From assembly GCF_014204515.1 (NCBI RefSeq), contig NZ_JACHLI010000019.1, positions 62,001-126,000 of the forward strand: a stretch of DNA of 64,000 bases. The letters run 5' to 3'. This DNA comes from Pseudomonas nitroreducens (GTDB taxonomy: Bacteria; Pseudomonadota; Gammaproteobacteria; Pseudomonadales; Pseudomonadaceae). The notes under the pieces were generated by a model. It ran no database searches. It was not told where the DNA came from and saw nothing but the letters and a program-made list of their open reading frames with translations. Shown here piece by piece: positions 37,139 to 45,093 of the stretch. Both the position numbers and the translations under genes were made by a program. Positions within the stretch are counted from its first letter, which is position 1. Each line of letters begins with the position of its first letter.

Positions 37139-38461
37139 ATGTCCACCGCCACACCTAAAGTAGGATTCGTCTCGCTCGGATGCCCGAAAGCGACTGTCGA
37201 CTCCGAACGCATCCTCACCCAGCTGCGCATGGAAGGGTACGAAATCGTCCCCACCTACCAGGACGCGGACGTGGTGGTGGTGAACACCTGCGGCTTCATC
37301 GACAGCGCCAAGGCCGAGTCCCTGGACGCCATCGGTGAGGCCATCGCCGAGAACGGCAAGGTGATCGTCACCGGCTGCATGGGCGTGGCCGAAGACAGCA
37401 TCCGTGACGTGCACCCCAGCGTGCTGGCCGTGACCGGCCCGCAGCAGTACGAGCAGGTGGTCAACGCCGTCCACGAGGTGATCCCGCCCAAGACCGAGCA
37501 CAACCCGCTGATCGACCTGGTGCCGCCGCAGGGCATCAAGCTGACCCCGCGCCACTACGCCTACCTGAAGATTTCCGAAGGCTGCAACCACACCTGCAGC
37601 TTCTGCATCATCCCGTCCATGCGCGGCAAGCTGGTCAGCCGTCCGGTCGGTGACGTACTCAGCGAAGCCCAGCGCCTGGTCAAGGCCGGCGTCAAGGAGC
37701 TGCTGGTCATCTCCCAGGACACCAGCGCCTACGGCGTGGACCTGAAGTACAAGATGGACTTCTGGGACGGCCAGCCGGTGAAGACCCGCATGCTGGAGCT
37801 GTGCCAGGCGCTCTCCTCGATGGGCGTGTGGGTGCGCCTGCACTACGTCTACCCGTACCCCAACGTCGACGACGTGATCCCGCTGATGGCCGAGGGCAAG
37901 CTGCTGCCCTACCTGGACATCCCCTTCCAGCACGCCAGCCCGAAAGTGCTCAAGTCCATGAAGCGTCCCGCCTTCGAGGACAAGACCCTGGCGCGCATCA
38001 AGAAGTGGCGCGAGATCTGCCCCGAACTGACCATCCGCTCCACCTTCATCGTCGGCTTCCCCGGCGAGACCGAGGAAGACTTCCAGTACCTGCTCGACTG
38101 GCTGACCGAAGCCCAACTCGACCGCGTCGGCTGCTTCCAGTACTCCCCGGTGGAAGGCGCACCGGCCAACGACCTGGGCCTGGATATCGTCCCCGACGAC
38201 GTCAAGCAGGACCGTTGGGAGCGCTTCATGGCGCACCAGCAGGCGATCTCCGCCGCCCGCCTGCAACTGAAGATCGGCAAGGAAATCGACGTGCTGATCG
38301 ACGAAGTGGACGATGAAGGCGCGGTCGGTCGCTCCTACGCCGACGCCCCGGAAATCGACGGCGCCGTGTACATCGACAGCTTCGACGTGAAGCCGGGCGA
38401 CAAGGTGCGCGTGCGCATCACCGACGCCGACGAGTACGACCTCTGGGCCGAACTGGTCTGA
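37139..38461 (+). CDS. rimO: Ribosomal protein S12 methylthiotransferase
   Basis: This is a 440-residue radical-SAM enzyme that methylthiolates Asp of ribosomal protein S12. It has the N-terminal UPF0004 domain (GFVSLGCPKATVDSE, NTCGFIDSAK and GCMGVAE cysteines), the radical-SAM triad Cys149/Cys153/Cys156 in CNHTCSFC, and a C-terminal TRAM domain (GKEIDVLIDEVDDEGAVGRS). A candidate promoter is TGGTCA 37056-37061 with TAGAAT 37079-37084, spacing 17. The gene is followed by a terminator. Confidence 0.95.
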   Translation: MSTATPKVGFVSLGCPKATVDSERILTQLRMEGYEIVPTYQDADVVVVNTCGFIDSAKAESLDAIGEAIAENGKVIVTGCMGVAEDSIRDVHPSVLAVTGPQQYEQVVNAVHEVIPPKTEHNPLIDLVPPQGIKLTPRHYAYLKISEGCNHTCSFCIIPSMRGKLVSRPVGDVLSEAQRLVKAGVKELLVISQDTSAYGVDLKYKMDFWDGQPVKTRMLELCQALSSMGVWVRLHYVYPYPNVDDVIPLMAEGKLLPYLDIPFQHASPKVLKSMKRPAFEDKTLARIKKWREICPELTIRSTFIVGFPGETEEDFQYLLDWLTEAQLDRVGCFQYSPVEGAPANDLGLDIVPDDVKQDRWERFMAHQQAISAARLQLKIGKEIDVLIDEVDDEGAVGRSYADAPEIDGAVYIDSFDVKPGDKVRVRITDADEYDLWAELV

Positions 38462-38469
38462 TCCGCAAG

Positions 38470-38493
38470 AGCCCCGCTGAAGCGGGGCTTTTC
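38470..38493 (+). terminator. Intrinsic terminator after rimO
   Basis: Stem AGCCCCGC/GCGGGGCT with a TGAA loop and a short T run. Confidence 0.85.
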
Positions 38494-38514
38494 ATTGCTG
38501 CTAGTGGAAAGCCC

Positions 38515-38976
38515 ATGATCAACAACGACGTACTGCGCAGCCTGCGCTACCTGCTGGACATCCGCGACGCGCAGGTGGCCGAGATCACCGCGCTGGCCGG
38601 CTTCAACATCAGCACCGAAGAGGTCGGCGCCTACCTCGCCCGCGACGACGAGCCGGACTTCAAGCCCTGTAGCGACCGTGTGCTGGCTCACTTCCTCGAC
38701 GGCCTGATCGTCCATCGCCGTGGCCGCGACGAATCGCGCCCGCTGCCGCCGGTGGAGCTGCCGCTGACCAACAACATCACCCTGAAGAAGCTGCGCGTAG
38801 CCTTCGAGCTGCGCGACGACGACATCCTGGCGATCCTCGACAGCGTCAGCTTCATCGTCACCAAGACCGAACTGGGCGCGCTGTTCCGCAAGCCCGGCCA
38901 TAACAACTACCGGCCTTGCGGCGACCAGTTGCTGCGCAACTTCCTCAAGGGCCTGACCCAGCGCCAGCAGCGCTGA
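38515..38976 (+). CDS. DUF1456 (YehS-like) protein
   Basis: This is a 153-residue protein built of two repeats of the same domain, as usual for YehS. Each repeat begins NND/NNI-type: MINNDVLRSLRYLLDIRDAQ and LTNNITLKKLRVAFELRDDD, each followed by an EELGA-like element and an RPC turn (FKPCSDRVL and YRPCGDQLL). Function is unknown. Cytosolic. The downstream DUF2784 gene starts 7 bases later, so co-transcription is likely. Confidence 0.85.
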   Translation: MINNDVLRSLRYLLDIRDAQVAEITALAGFNISTEEVGAYLARDDEPDFKPCSDRVLAHFLDGLIVHRRGRDESRPLPPVELPLTNNITLKKLRVAFELRDDDILAILDSVSFIVTKTELGALFRKPGHNNYRPCGDQLLRNFLKGLTQRQQR

Positions 38977-38983
38977 GGCCGCC

Positions 38984-39352
38984 GTGCTCTACCGTCTCGC
39001 CGCCGACGCCGTGGTGCTGCTGCACCTGGGGTTCATCCTCTTCGTGCTGCTCGGCGGCTTGCTGGTGTTGCGCTGGCCGCGCCTGGCCTGGCTGCACGTG
39101 CCGGCGGCGGCCTGGGGCATGGCGGTGGAGTTTCTCCACCTCTACTGCCCGCTGACCCCGCTGGAAAACCACTTCCGCGCCCTGGCCGGCGATAGCGGTT
39201 ACAACGGTGGTTTCATCGAGCATTACGTCATCCCGCTGATCTACCCGGCCGGCCTGACCGAGGCGACCCAGGTCGTCCTCGGCCTGATCGTGGTGGCGGT
39301 CAATCTGCCGCCTTACCTGCTTCTGCTGCGCCGGGCGCTGCGTTCGCACTGA
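38984..39352 (+). CDS. DUF2784 membrane protein
   Basis: This is a 122-residue integral membrane protein with about three to four helices and the family motif FLHLYCPLTPLENHF. It starts at GTG 38984, 7 bases after the DUF1456 stop. Function is unknown. Its last 53 bases overlap, in opposite orientation, the 3' end of the glycosyltransferase gene. Both reading frames are well supported, so the overlap appears genuine. Confidence 0.82.
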   Translation: MLYRLAADAVVLLHLGFILFVLLGGLLVLRWPRLAWLHVPAAAWGMAVEFLHLYCPLTPLENHFRALAGDSGYNGGFIEHYVIPLIYPAGLTEATQVVLGLIVVAVNLPPYLLLLRRALRSH

Positions 39353-40883
39353 GCGGACTCCCCATCGGCAGATAGGCCAGGCTCGCCTCCTTGTTCTTCG
39401 CATGCCCCAGGCGTTGCCCATTGTTGAGCTTCGATTCGATGAGCCGGTGATCCGCCGTCAGCCAGTTCAGCGGCTGCTCTCCCGAGTGGGTCACCTGGGA
39501 AATGATCAGGGTGCGCGCCGGGTCCCAGGCCTCGCCGGTGCGCTGGTGCAGCCAGGCGAACAGCTCGGCGCTGTCGCCCTGTGGATAACCGGAGTGGACA
39601 TAGAGGAAGGGATGGGCCTGGCGCTCGCCATGTCGCTCCAGGTACATCGGCAGGCGCGCATCGTCGTCGCCGAGGATCAGCACCCGCCACTGCGACCAGG
39701 GCGCGATCTGCTGCGCCGCGGCGCGCACGTCCTTGGCGAAGGCGGGAACCCCTCCCCCGCCATTGCTCCACGGATAAGCCACCCCCAGTACCAGTAGCAT
39801 CGCCACGGCGCCCGCTGCCACGGCGCGCGGCCAGACGCGGCCCAGCCCGGCAAGCCCGCGTTCATGCCGCGATTCGATCACCCACCACGCCGCGACCAGT
39901 TGGGCGAATGGCACCAGCGGCAGCACGTAGTAGCTGCGCCGGCCACCGCTGGCGGTGAAGAAGGCGAACAGCAGCCCCAGCGCCCAGACCAGCCAGCGTG
40001 CGTTGGGCGTGAGCTGCTTCCAGCGCCGCGCGGCGAACCACAGGCCGAGAATCCACAGCGGCGCCCAGGGCAGCGTGTAGGCCGGCAGGTACAGCAGGTA
40101 GGTGTAGATCGGTCCTTCATGATCGAAGGGCTGGAAGAAGCGCACCACGTTCTCGCGGAACACCAGCGCCAACCCGCTTTCGCCATAGCTGGGCTGGCCG
40201 TAGAAGTGCGACAGCACGAACGGGATCGCATAGACGCCACCCGCCACCAGCAGCGCCGCCGGCAGCCGCAGGTTCAGGTGCCGGCGCCAGCGCCCTTCGC
40301 TGAGCAGATGCGGAAGCAGCACCAGCCCCGGCAGGACGAAACCGATCAGCCCCTTGCACAGCGACGTCAGCGAGAGGATCAGGAAGAACCCCAGGTAAGC
40401 GGAGAAACGCGTGTCCTCCGGGTCACGCCAGTACCAGGCCAGGGCGGCCAGCACGCCGAACACCGTGAGCATGTCCGCCGTCGCCACCCGCGCCCAGAAC
40501 AGGAAATAGAAAGTGGTCGCCAGCAGCCAGCCGGCCAGCAGCCCGGTGCCCTTGCGCAGCAGGCGCTCGCCCAGCCACCAGGTCAGCCAGATGCTGCCCA
40601 GACCTGCCAGCACGGTGCTCAGACGCAGCGTCCAGTGGTTGAGGCCGAACAGGCTGGCCGGCGCGGTAATCAGCCAGTAGGACAGCAGCGGCTTGTCGTA
40701 GTACGGCGCACCCCGCAGGTAGGGATCGAAGTAGTCGCCCGACTGCAGCATCTGCAGCGCGATATCCGCCCAGCGCACCTCCGGTCCCCAAACTTCACGC
40801 CAGCCCAGCCCGAACACCAGCAGCAGCGTCGACACGCCCATGAGCAAGGCCAACGCCTTGCGATCTCTGCTCCACCCCTGCAT
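39300..40883 (-). CDS. ArnT-like glycosyltransferase family 39 protein
   Basis: This is a 527-residue multi-spanning protein with about 11-12 helices. Its first periplasmic loop carries the GT39/ArnT signatures GPEVRWADIALQML and APYYDKPLLSYW, plus the later motif FARVATADM-like WARVATADML. Such enzymes move sugars such as 4-amino-4-deoxy-arabinose from undecaprenyl phosphate to lipid A, or mannose to proteins. No other arn gene is nearby, so the sugar and acceptor are unknown. The C-terminal periplasmic domain is about 150 residues. It overlaps the convergent DUF2784 gene by 53 bases and diverges from rhlG. Confidence 0.85.
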   Translation of the reverse strand: MQGWSRDRKALALLMGVSTLLLVFGLGWREVWGPEVRWADIALQMLQSGDYFDPYLRGAPYYDKPLLSYWLITAPASLFGLNHWTLRLSTVLAGLGSIWLTWWLGERLLRKGTGLLAGWLLATTFYFLFWARVATADMLTVFGVLAALAWYWRDPEDTRFSAYLGFFLILSLTSLCKGLIGFVLPGLVLLPHLLSEGRWRRHLNLRLPAALLVAGGVYAIPFVLSHFYGQPSYGESGLALVFRENVVRFFQPFDHEGPIYTYLLYLPAYTLPWAPLWILGLWFAARRWKQLTPNARWLVWALGLLFAFFTASGGRRSYYVLPLVPFAQLVAAWWVIESRHERGLAGLGRVWPRAVAAGAVAMLLVLGVAYPWSNGGGGVPAFAKDVRAAAQQIAPWSQWRVLILGDDDARLPMYLERHGERQAHPFLYVHSGYPQGDSAELFAWLHQRTGEAWDPARTLIISQVTHSGEQPLNWLTADHRLIESKLNNGQRLGHAKNKEASLAYLPMGSPLSANAAPGAAEAGKAAD

Positions 40884-41053
40884 TACCCGGCTCCGCCATT
40901 GGAAGGTGCGCGGACACTAGGCCAGCCAAGGTTATGCGGCGGTTAAGAAAACGCAGTGTCGGTGTGATGCGTCGCCATTTGCGCTCTCGATAGTGCTCGG
41001 AGGTCGTCGGTGATCCCGCTAGGGTGAAGCGAAAACCCAGCCAGGAGAGACTC

Positions 41054-41827
41054 ATGCACCCGTACTTTTCCCTCGCCGGACGGACCGCCCTGGTCACCGG
41101 TGGCACCCGCGGCATCGGCCGGATGATCGCCCAGGGCCTGCTCGAAGCCGGCGCCAAGGTGATCATCTGCGCCCGCGACGGCGCCGCCTGTGCCGACACC
41201 GCCGCCGAACTGTCGCAGTACGGTGAATGCATCGGCCTGCCGGCCAACCTCGCCAGCGAGGAAGGTGCCCGCGCCCTGGCCGTCGAGCTGAACGAGCGCC
41301 TGGATCACCTCGACATCCTGGTGAACAACGCCGGCACCACCTGGGGCGCGCCGCTGGAAAGCTACCCGGCCGCGGGCTGGGAGAAGGTCATGCAGCTCAA
41401 TGTCACCGCGGTGTTCAGCTGCATCCAGCAACTGCTGCCGCTGCTGAAGAAGGCCGGCACCGCGCAGAGCCCGGCGCGGGTGATCAATATCGGCTCGGTG
41501 GCCGGCGTCACTTCCCACGGCGAGAACGCCTATGCCTACGGCCCGAGCAAGGCCGCGCTGCACCAGCTGTCGCGCATGCTCGCCCGCGAACTGGTGAAGG
41601 ACCACATCAACGTCAACGTCATCGCCCCCGGCCGCTTCCCCAGCAAGATGACCCGCCACATCGCCAACGACGAGCAGGCCATGGCCGAGGACACCGCCGT
41701 GATCCCCATGGGCCGCTGGGGCCGCGAGGAAGAAATGTCCGCCCTGGCGATCAGCCTGGCGAGCGCTGCCGGCGCCTACATGACCGGCAACATCATCCCC
41801 ATCGACGGCGGCTTCCACCTCGGCTGA
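41054..41827 (+). CDS. rhlG: RhlG-like NADPH-dependent beta-ketoacyl reductase (SDR)
   Basis: This is a 257-residue short-chain dehydrogenase. The start MHPYFSLAGRTALVTGGTRG matches P. aeruginosa RhlG nearly residue for residue, and so does the body (MQLNVTAVFSCIQQLLPLL and NVIAPGRFPSKMTRHIAND). NADP motif is TGGTRGIG, the catalytic Tyr/Lys are in YGPSKAAL and Ser is in NIGSVAG. RhlG was first linked to rhamnolipid fatty-acid supply, but that role is disputed; no rhlA or rhlB is in the window. Start chosen from CAGGAG 7 bases upstream. Confidence 0.9.
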   Translation: MHPYFSLAGRTALVTGGTRGIGRMIAQGLLEAGAKVIICARDGAACADTAAELSQYGECIGLPANLASEEGARALAVELNERLDHLDILVNNAGTTWGAPLESYPAAGWEKVMQLNVTAVFSCIQQLLPLLKKAGTAQSPARVINIGSVAGVTSHGENAYAYGPSKAALHQLSRMLARELVKDHINVNVIAPGRFPSKMTRHIANDEQAMAEDTAVIPMGRWGREEEMSALAISLASAAGAYMTGNIIPIDGGFHLG

Positions 41828-41832
41828 GCCTG

Positions 41833-42015
41833 GCAAAACCTGCTGCGCGTCGGCATAGCGGCGTTGAAAGCAGGCGCTGAATGCTCATTTACGACATGTA
41901 AACTGCGCTTCATCGCCTGCTTGATTCGCTGGCGCTCACCCTTCGGGCCAGCCTTCGGCTGTTACTCCCGTTGGTCGTTGCGCCTTGCTCTGCTCTAGCT
42001 CGCAAGGTTTTGAGC
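41833..42015. repeat. Nested palindromic non-coding element
   Basis: Between rhlG and trmO. The outer inverted repeat is CAAAACCT (41834-41841) with AGGTTTTG (42005-42012). An inner 25-base imperfect inverted repeat starts AAGCAGGCG (41868) and closes CGCCTGCTT (41914-41922), with a TTTAC/GTAAA tip. No coding sequence is evident. The size (about 180 bp) and ends resemble a MITE-like or dispersed structural repeat, but I see only one copy in this window. Confidence 0.6.
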
Positions 42016-42075
42016 AACTTCTGAAAAGCTTCGAATCGGGTACCATGGCGGCCCCAGCTACCAGCCTCCGCCGCC

Positions 42076-42774
42076 ATGTCCCACCGCATTTCCCCTATCG
42101 GCATCGTCCGCTCCTGCTTCAAGGAGAAGTTCGCCATCCCGCGCCAGCCGCAACTGGCTCCGGCCGCGACCGGCGTGCTGGAGCTGCTGCCGCCGTTCGA
42201 CACGGGGGATGCGGTGGCCGGCCTGGAGCAGGTCAGCCACGTCTGGCTGATCTTCCTCTTCCACCAGGCACTGGAGGACAAACCACGGTTGAAGGTGCGC
42301 CCGCCACGCCTGGGCGGCAACCAGTCCATGGGCGTGTTCGCCACCCGCGCCACCCACCGCCCCAATGGGCTGGGCCAGTCGGTGGTGAAGCTGGACAAGG
42401 TCGAACCCGGCCGCCTCTGGCTGTCCGGCATCGACCTGCTCGACGACACGCCGGTCATCGACATCAAGCCCTACGTGCCCTACGCGGATATCGTCCCCCA
42501 GGCACGCAACGCCATCGCCGACGCACCGCCCGCCGCCATTGCCGTGCACTGGAGCGACGAGGCGCTACGCCAGGCCCTTGAACACGGCCTGCGCCTCGGC
42601 CAGCCGGTGCGCGAACTCATCGAGCAATGCCTCGCCCAGGACCCGCGCCCGGCCTACCAGAAGCCGCCGCCCGAACGTCGCTACGGCGTCCGCCTGTGGG
42701 ACCTGGATGTGCACTGGCACTACCCCGCCGACGGCGAGATTTGCGTGCTGGACCTGCAGCACGCCGCCGACTGA
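42076..42774 (+). CDS. trmO: tRNA (N6-threonylcarbamoyladenosine-37) N6-methyltransferase
   Basis: This is a 232-residue TsaA/TrmO-family protein. TrmO uses SAM to methylate t6A37 of certain tRNAs, giving m6t6A. The N-terminal barrel shows ISPIGIVRSCFKEKFAIPRQ and the signature MGVFATRATHRPNGLG. The C-terminal part ends with YGVRLWDLDVHWHY. ATG at 42076 is the only sensible start. No operon partner on the same strand. Confidence 0.9.
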   Translation: MSHRISPIGIVRSCFKEKFAIPRQPQLAPAATGVLELLPPFDTGDAVAGLEQVSHVWLIFLFHQALEDKPRLKVRPPRLGGNQSMGVFATRATHRPNGLGQSVVKLDKVEPGRLWLSGIDLLDDTPVIDIKPYVPYADIVPQARNAIADAPPAAIAVHWSDEALRQALEHGLRLGQPVRELIEQCLAQDPRPAYQKPPPERRYGVRLWDLDVHWHYPADGEICVLDLQHAAD

Positions 42775-42782
42775 ATCTGGCG

Positions 42783-43085
42783 TCAGTCCACCGGATTGAG
42801 GGCGATCACATCACTCTCGAAACACTCCTGCTCGACGATCAGCGGCTCCACCAGCGGGCGGCTGTCGCGGAAGTGCGCGGTCTGGGTGTGCGCCTCATAG
42901 GCCGCGTCGTCGCGATAGATTTCGTAGAGATAGATCACGTCGGGATCGACGCGATCCTGGGACACATCGAAGACCAGGCAGCCGGGTTCGCTGGACACGG
43001 AAGCGGCAGCGTTGGCCTTGATGGCGTGGAGGAAATCCTCGGCGCTGCCGGGTTTCACGCGGGTCTTGATGAACAGACTGTACAC
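42783..43085 (-). CDS. Antibiotic biosynthesis monooxygenase (ABM) family protein
   Basis: This is a 100-residue ferredoxin-like-fold protein of the ABM/quinol monooxygenase group: YSLFIKTRVKPGSAEDFLHA opens and EPGCLVFDVSQD and ALNPVD follow. Such small proteins oxidise quinols or act as dimeric partners without cofactor. The start is GTG at 43085, read from AAGGAA six bases upstream; the longer frame to 43616 overlaps the divergent VOC gene and its extra sequence has no conserved character. It shares a 60-base divergent control region with the VOC gene. Confidence 0.8.
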   Translation of the reverse strand: MYSLFIKTRVKPGSAEDFLHAIKANAAASVSSEPGCLVFDVSQDRVDPDVIYLYEIYRDDAAYEAHTQTAHFRDSRPLVEPLIVEQECFESDVIALNPVD

Positions 43086-43097
43086 AGGACGTTCCTT

Positions 43098-43130
43098 TTG
43101 TTTTAAATTCAAAAACAAATTGTATACAAA
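43098..43130. promoter_or_regulatory. Shared divergent control region with TTGTATACAA palindrome
   Basis: The 60-base gap between the ABM (-) and VOC (+) genes is A/T-rich, unlike its surroundings. It contains a perfect 10-base palindrome TTGTATACAA (43120-43129). This core resembles operators of FCD-type GntR repressors. A weak -35 (TTGTTT at 43098-43103) lies 17 bases before TGTATA, so repressor binding would block the VOC promoter. No regulator gene is adjacent. Confidence 0.55.
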
Positions 43131-43145
43131 AAAGGAACCGCGTCC

Positions 43146-43577
43146 ATGTCCGCTCTTGCTGACCTGCCTGATATGCCCGCCCGCCCCGGTCGTCTCAACG
43201 GCCTGCGCCACCTCGCCCTGCTGGTGCCGAACCTCGAGGAGTGCGAGCGCTTCTATGTCGAGGTACTCGGCATGCAGGTGCTCAACCGCGCCAACGAAGA
43301 CCTGGTCTACCTCACCTGCGGCAACGACAACCTCTCCCTGGGCCGCGGCATCGGCGCGGCCAACGGCCTGCAGACCATGGACCACTACGGCTTCATCGTC
43401 GACAGCGTGGAAGAACTGGAAGCCTGGTACCAGTACTTCAAGGCACGCGGCGTGACTTTGCTGGACCGCCCCTTCGACCATGGCGACGGCGCCCGCAGCT
43501 TCCACCTCCTCGATCCGGCGGGGAACAAGGTGCAGCCGCTGTATCACCCGGCGGTTTCCGGTCAGCGCCTGATTTGA
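43146..43577 (+). CDS. VOC-superfamily protein (glyoxalase/extradiol dioxygenase-like)
   Basis: This is a 143-residue single-module vicinal-oxygen-chelate protein. Possible metal ligands are His in GLRHLALLVPN, His in TMDHYGFIVD and Glu/Asp in the segment after FHLLDPAGN. The conserved tail LDPAGNKVQPLYH is typical. It may be a glyoxalase-like isomerase, a fosfomycin-type resistance enzyme or a dioxygenase; sequence alone does not decide. It is divergent from the ABM monooxygenase and probably co-regulated with it through the TTGTATACAA site. Confidence 0.8.
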   Translation: MSALADLPDMPARPGRLNGLRHLALLVPNLEECERFYVEVLGMQVLNRANEDLVYLTCGNDNLSLGRGIGAANGLQTMDHYGFIVDSVEELEAWYQYFKARGVTLLDRPFDHGDGARSFHLLDPAGNKVQPLYHPAVSGQRLI

Positions 43578-43586
43578 TGCACGCCT

Positions 43587-43656
43587 GTAGGAGCGAGCTT
43601 GCTCGCGAACCTGCAAGGCACGGTCTGTTCCGGTTCGCGAGCAAGCTCGCTCCTAC
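43587..43656. repeat. REP pair, type B
   Basis: Inverted GTAGGAGCGAGCTTGCTCGC / GCGAGCAAGCTCGCTCCTAC just after the VOC gene, at the edge of the larger repeat cluster. Confidence 0.9.
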
Positions 43657-43700
43657 AAAACGCAGCCGTGCCGGCTGATCCCACTGTTTCACTCTGCGCC

Positions 43701-44102
43701 GAACGGTCCCCTCTCCCTCTGGGAGAGGGTTAGGGTGAGGGCATTCCCACGCGCCGAATTCCCCGTAGGAGCGGACTCCGTCCGCGATGCCCTCCAGCAC
43801 GCAGCGGACCTATCGCGGACAGAGTCCGCTCCTACGAAGAACCGGATGTGCGGGCTGACGCGGCCATTTCAACCTTCGCCGAACGGTCCCCTCTCTCTCT
43901 GGGAGAGGGTTAGGGTGAGGGCATTCCCACGCGCCGAACTCCCCGTAGGAGCGGACTCCGTCCGCGATGCCCTCCGGCGCGCAGCAGACTTATCGCGGAC
44001 AGAGTCCGCTCCTACGAAGAGCCGGATGAACCGGCTGATGCCGCCGTTTCATCCTGCACGGAACGGTCCCCTCTCCCTCTGGGAGAGGGTTAGGGTGAGG
44101 GC
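43701..44102. repeat. 180-bp tandem repeat (2.2 units) carrying type A REP pairs
   Basis: GAACGGTCCCCTCT occurs at 43701, 43881 and 44061, exactly 180 bases apart. Each unit holds an inverted repeat CCCTCTCCCTCTGGGAGAGGG with a GTTAGGGTGAGGG tail, then (in units one and two) ATTCCCACGCGCCGAA and a type A REP pair (43765-43835 and 43945-44015). The third unit breaks off after about 42 bases. Units differ at only a few positions. No coding content; the 659 bases from 43578 to 44236 hold only these repeats and a terminator. Confidence 0.92.
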
Positions 44103-44162
44103 CGCCGCGCACGCCGATGTCCGCGCCTACGAAAAGCCGCCACCCCGAAAAAATCCGCCCAT

Positions 44163-44198
44163 AAAAAAACGCCGCGATCCCTGAGGATTCGCGGCGCT
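44163..44198 (-). terminator. Intrinsic terminator after fpr
   Basis: On the minus strand, stem CGCCGCGA/TCGCGGCG with a loop of about 12 bases and a seven-T run. Confidence 0.88.
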
Positions 44199-44236
44199 CT
44201 TTCGACTGAAGCGTCGGACTCGGCGTACTTCCCGGC

Positions 44237-45013
44237 CTACTTCTCGACGAAGGCCCGCTCGATCAGGTAGTCGCCCGGCTCGCCCATGCGCGGGGAGATC
44301 TGCAGGCCGAAGCTGTTCAGCACTTCGCTGGTCTCGTCGAGCATGCTCGGGCTGCCGCAGATCATCGCGCGGTCGTCCTGCGGGTTCATCGGCGGCAGGC
44401 CGATGTCGGCGAACAGCTTGCCACTGCGCATCAGGTCGGTCTGGCGGCCCATGCTGTGGAACTCTTCACGGGTCACCAGCGGGCAGTAGATCAGCTTCTC
44501 CTTCACCATGTCGCCGAAGTACTCGTGCTCCGGCAGGACCTTGGTGATGAAGTCCGCATAGGCCAGCTCGCTGACCCAGCGTACGCCGTGGACCAGGATG
44601 ACCTTCTCGAAGCGCTCGTAGACTTCCGGGTCCTGGATCACCGAGAGGAACGGCGCCATGCCGGTGCCGGTGCTCAGCAGGTACAGGTGGCGGCCGGGCT
44701 TGAGGTCATCCAGCACCAGGGTGCCGGTGGGCTTGCGGCTGACCATCAGCTCGTCGCCTTCCTTCAGGTGCTGCAGACGCGAAGTCAGCGGACCGTCCGG
44801 GACCTTGATGCTGAAAAACTCCAGGTGCTCTTCGTAGTTCGGGCTGGCGATGCTGTACGCGCGCATCAGCGGACGACCGTTGACTTCCAGGCCGATCATC
44901 ACGAACTGACCGGTCTTGAAGCGCAGCCCCGGGTTACGGGTGGTCTTGAAGCTGAAGAGGGTGTCGTTCCAGTGGTGCACGCTGAGAACGCGCTCGGTGT
45001 ACAGGTTGCTCAT
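44237..45013 (-). CDS. fpr: Ferredoxin-NADP+ reductase
   Basis: This is a 258-residue FAD enzyme that moves electrons between NADPH and ferredoxin or flavodoxin and supports oxidative-stress and iron release pathways. FAD-binding RAYSIASP lies near residue 50, the NADP motif GTGMAPFL near 115, and the protein ends with the bacterial-type AFVEK. The ATG at 45013 is used rather than the TTG before it, because AGGAG is six bases away; the length then equals P. aeruginosa Fpr. It is divergent from finR, its likely regulator. Confidence 0.95.
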   Translation of the reverse strand: MSNLYTERVLSVHHWNDTLFSFKTTRNPGLRFKTGQFVMIGLEVNGRPLMRAYSIASPNYEEHLEFFSIKVPDGPLTSRLQHLKEGDELMVSRKPTGTLVLDDLKPGRHLYLLSTGTGMAPFLSVIQDPEVYERFEKVILVHGVRWVSELAYADFITKVLPEHEYFGDMVKEKLIYCPLVTREEFHSMGRQTDLMRSGKLFADIGLPPMNPQDDRAMICGSPSMLDETSEVLNSFGLQISPRMGEPGDYLIERAFVEK

Positions 45014-45093
45014 CAAGGACTCCTAGGAGAAACGTGGCGCACCCCAGCAGATCCCGGACGTAGCGCAATTGCGCGACATTTTATAGGCGGCGA

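Noticed and set aside
42783..43616. 277-codon version of the ABM monooxygenase
   Set aside because: The extra N-terminus runs antisense through the VOC gene and the palindromic control region; the GTG at 43085 with a nearby Shine-Dalgarno gives the normal family length.
43701..44102. TTAGGG motifs suggesting telomere-like repeats or a CRISPR array
   Set aside because: TTAGGG occurs once per 180-bp unit within GGGTTAGGGTGAGGG and is not tandem; spacing and lack of unique spacers between short repeats exclude CRISPR.
43735..44184. Open reading frame through the 180-bp repeats
   Set aside because: Repeats are non-coding REP composites; the frame is open only because the unit length is a multiple of three.
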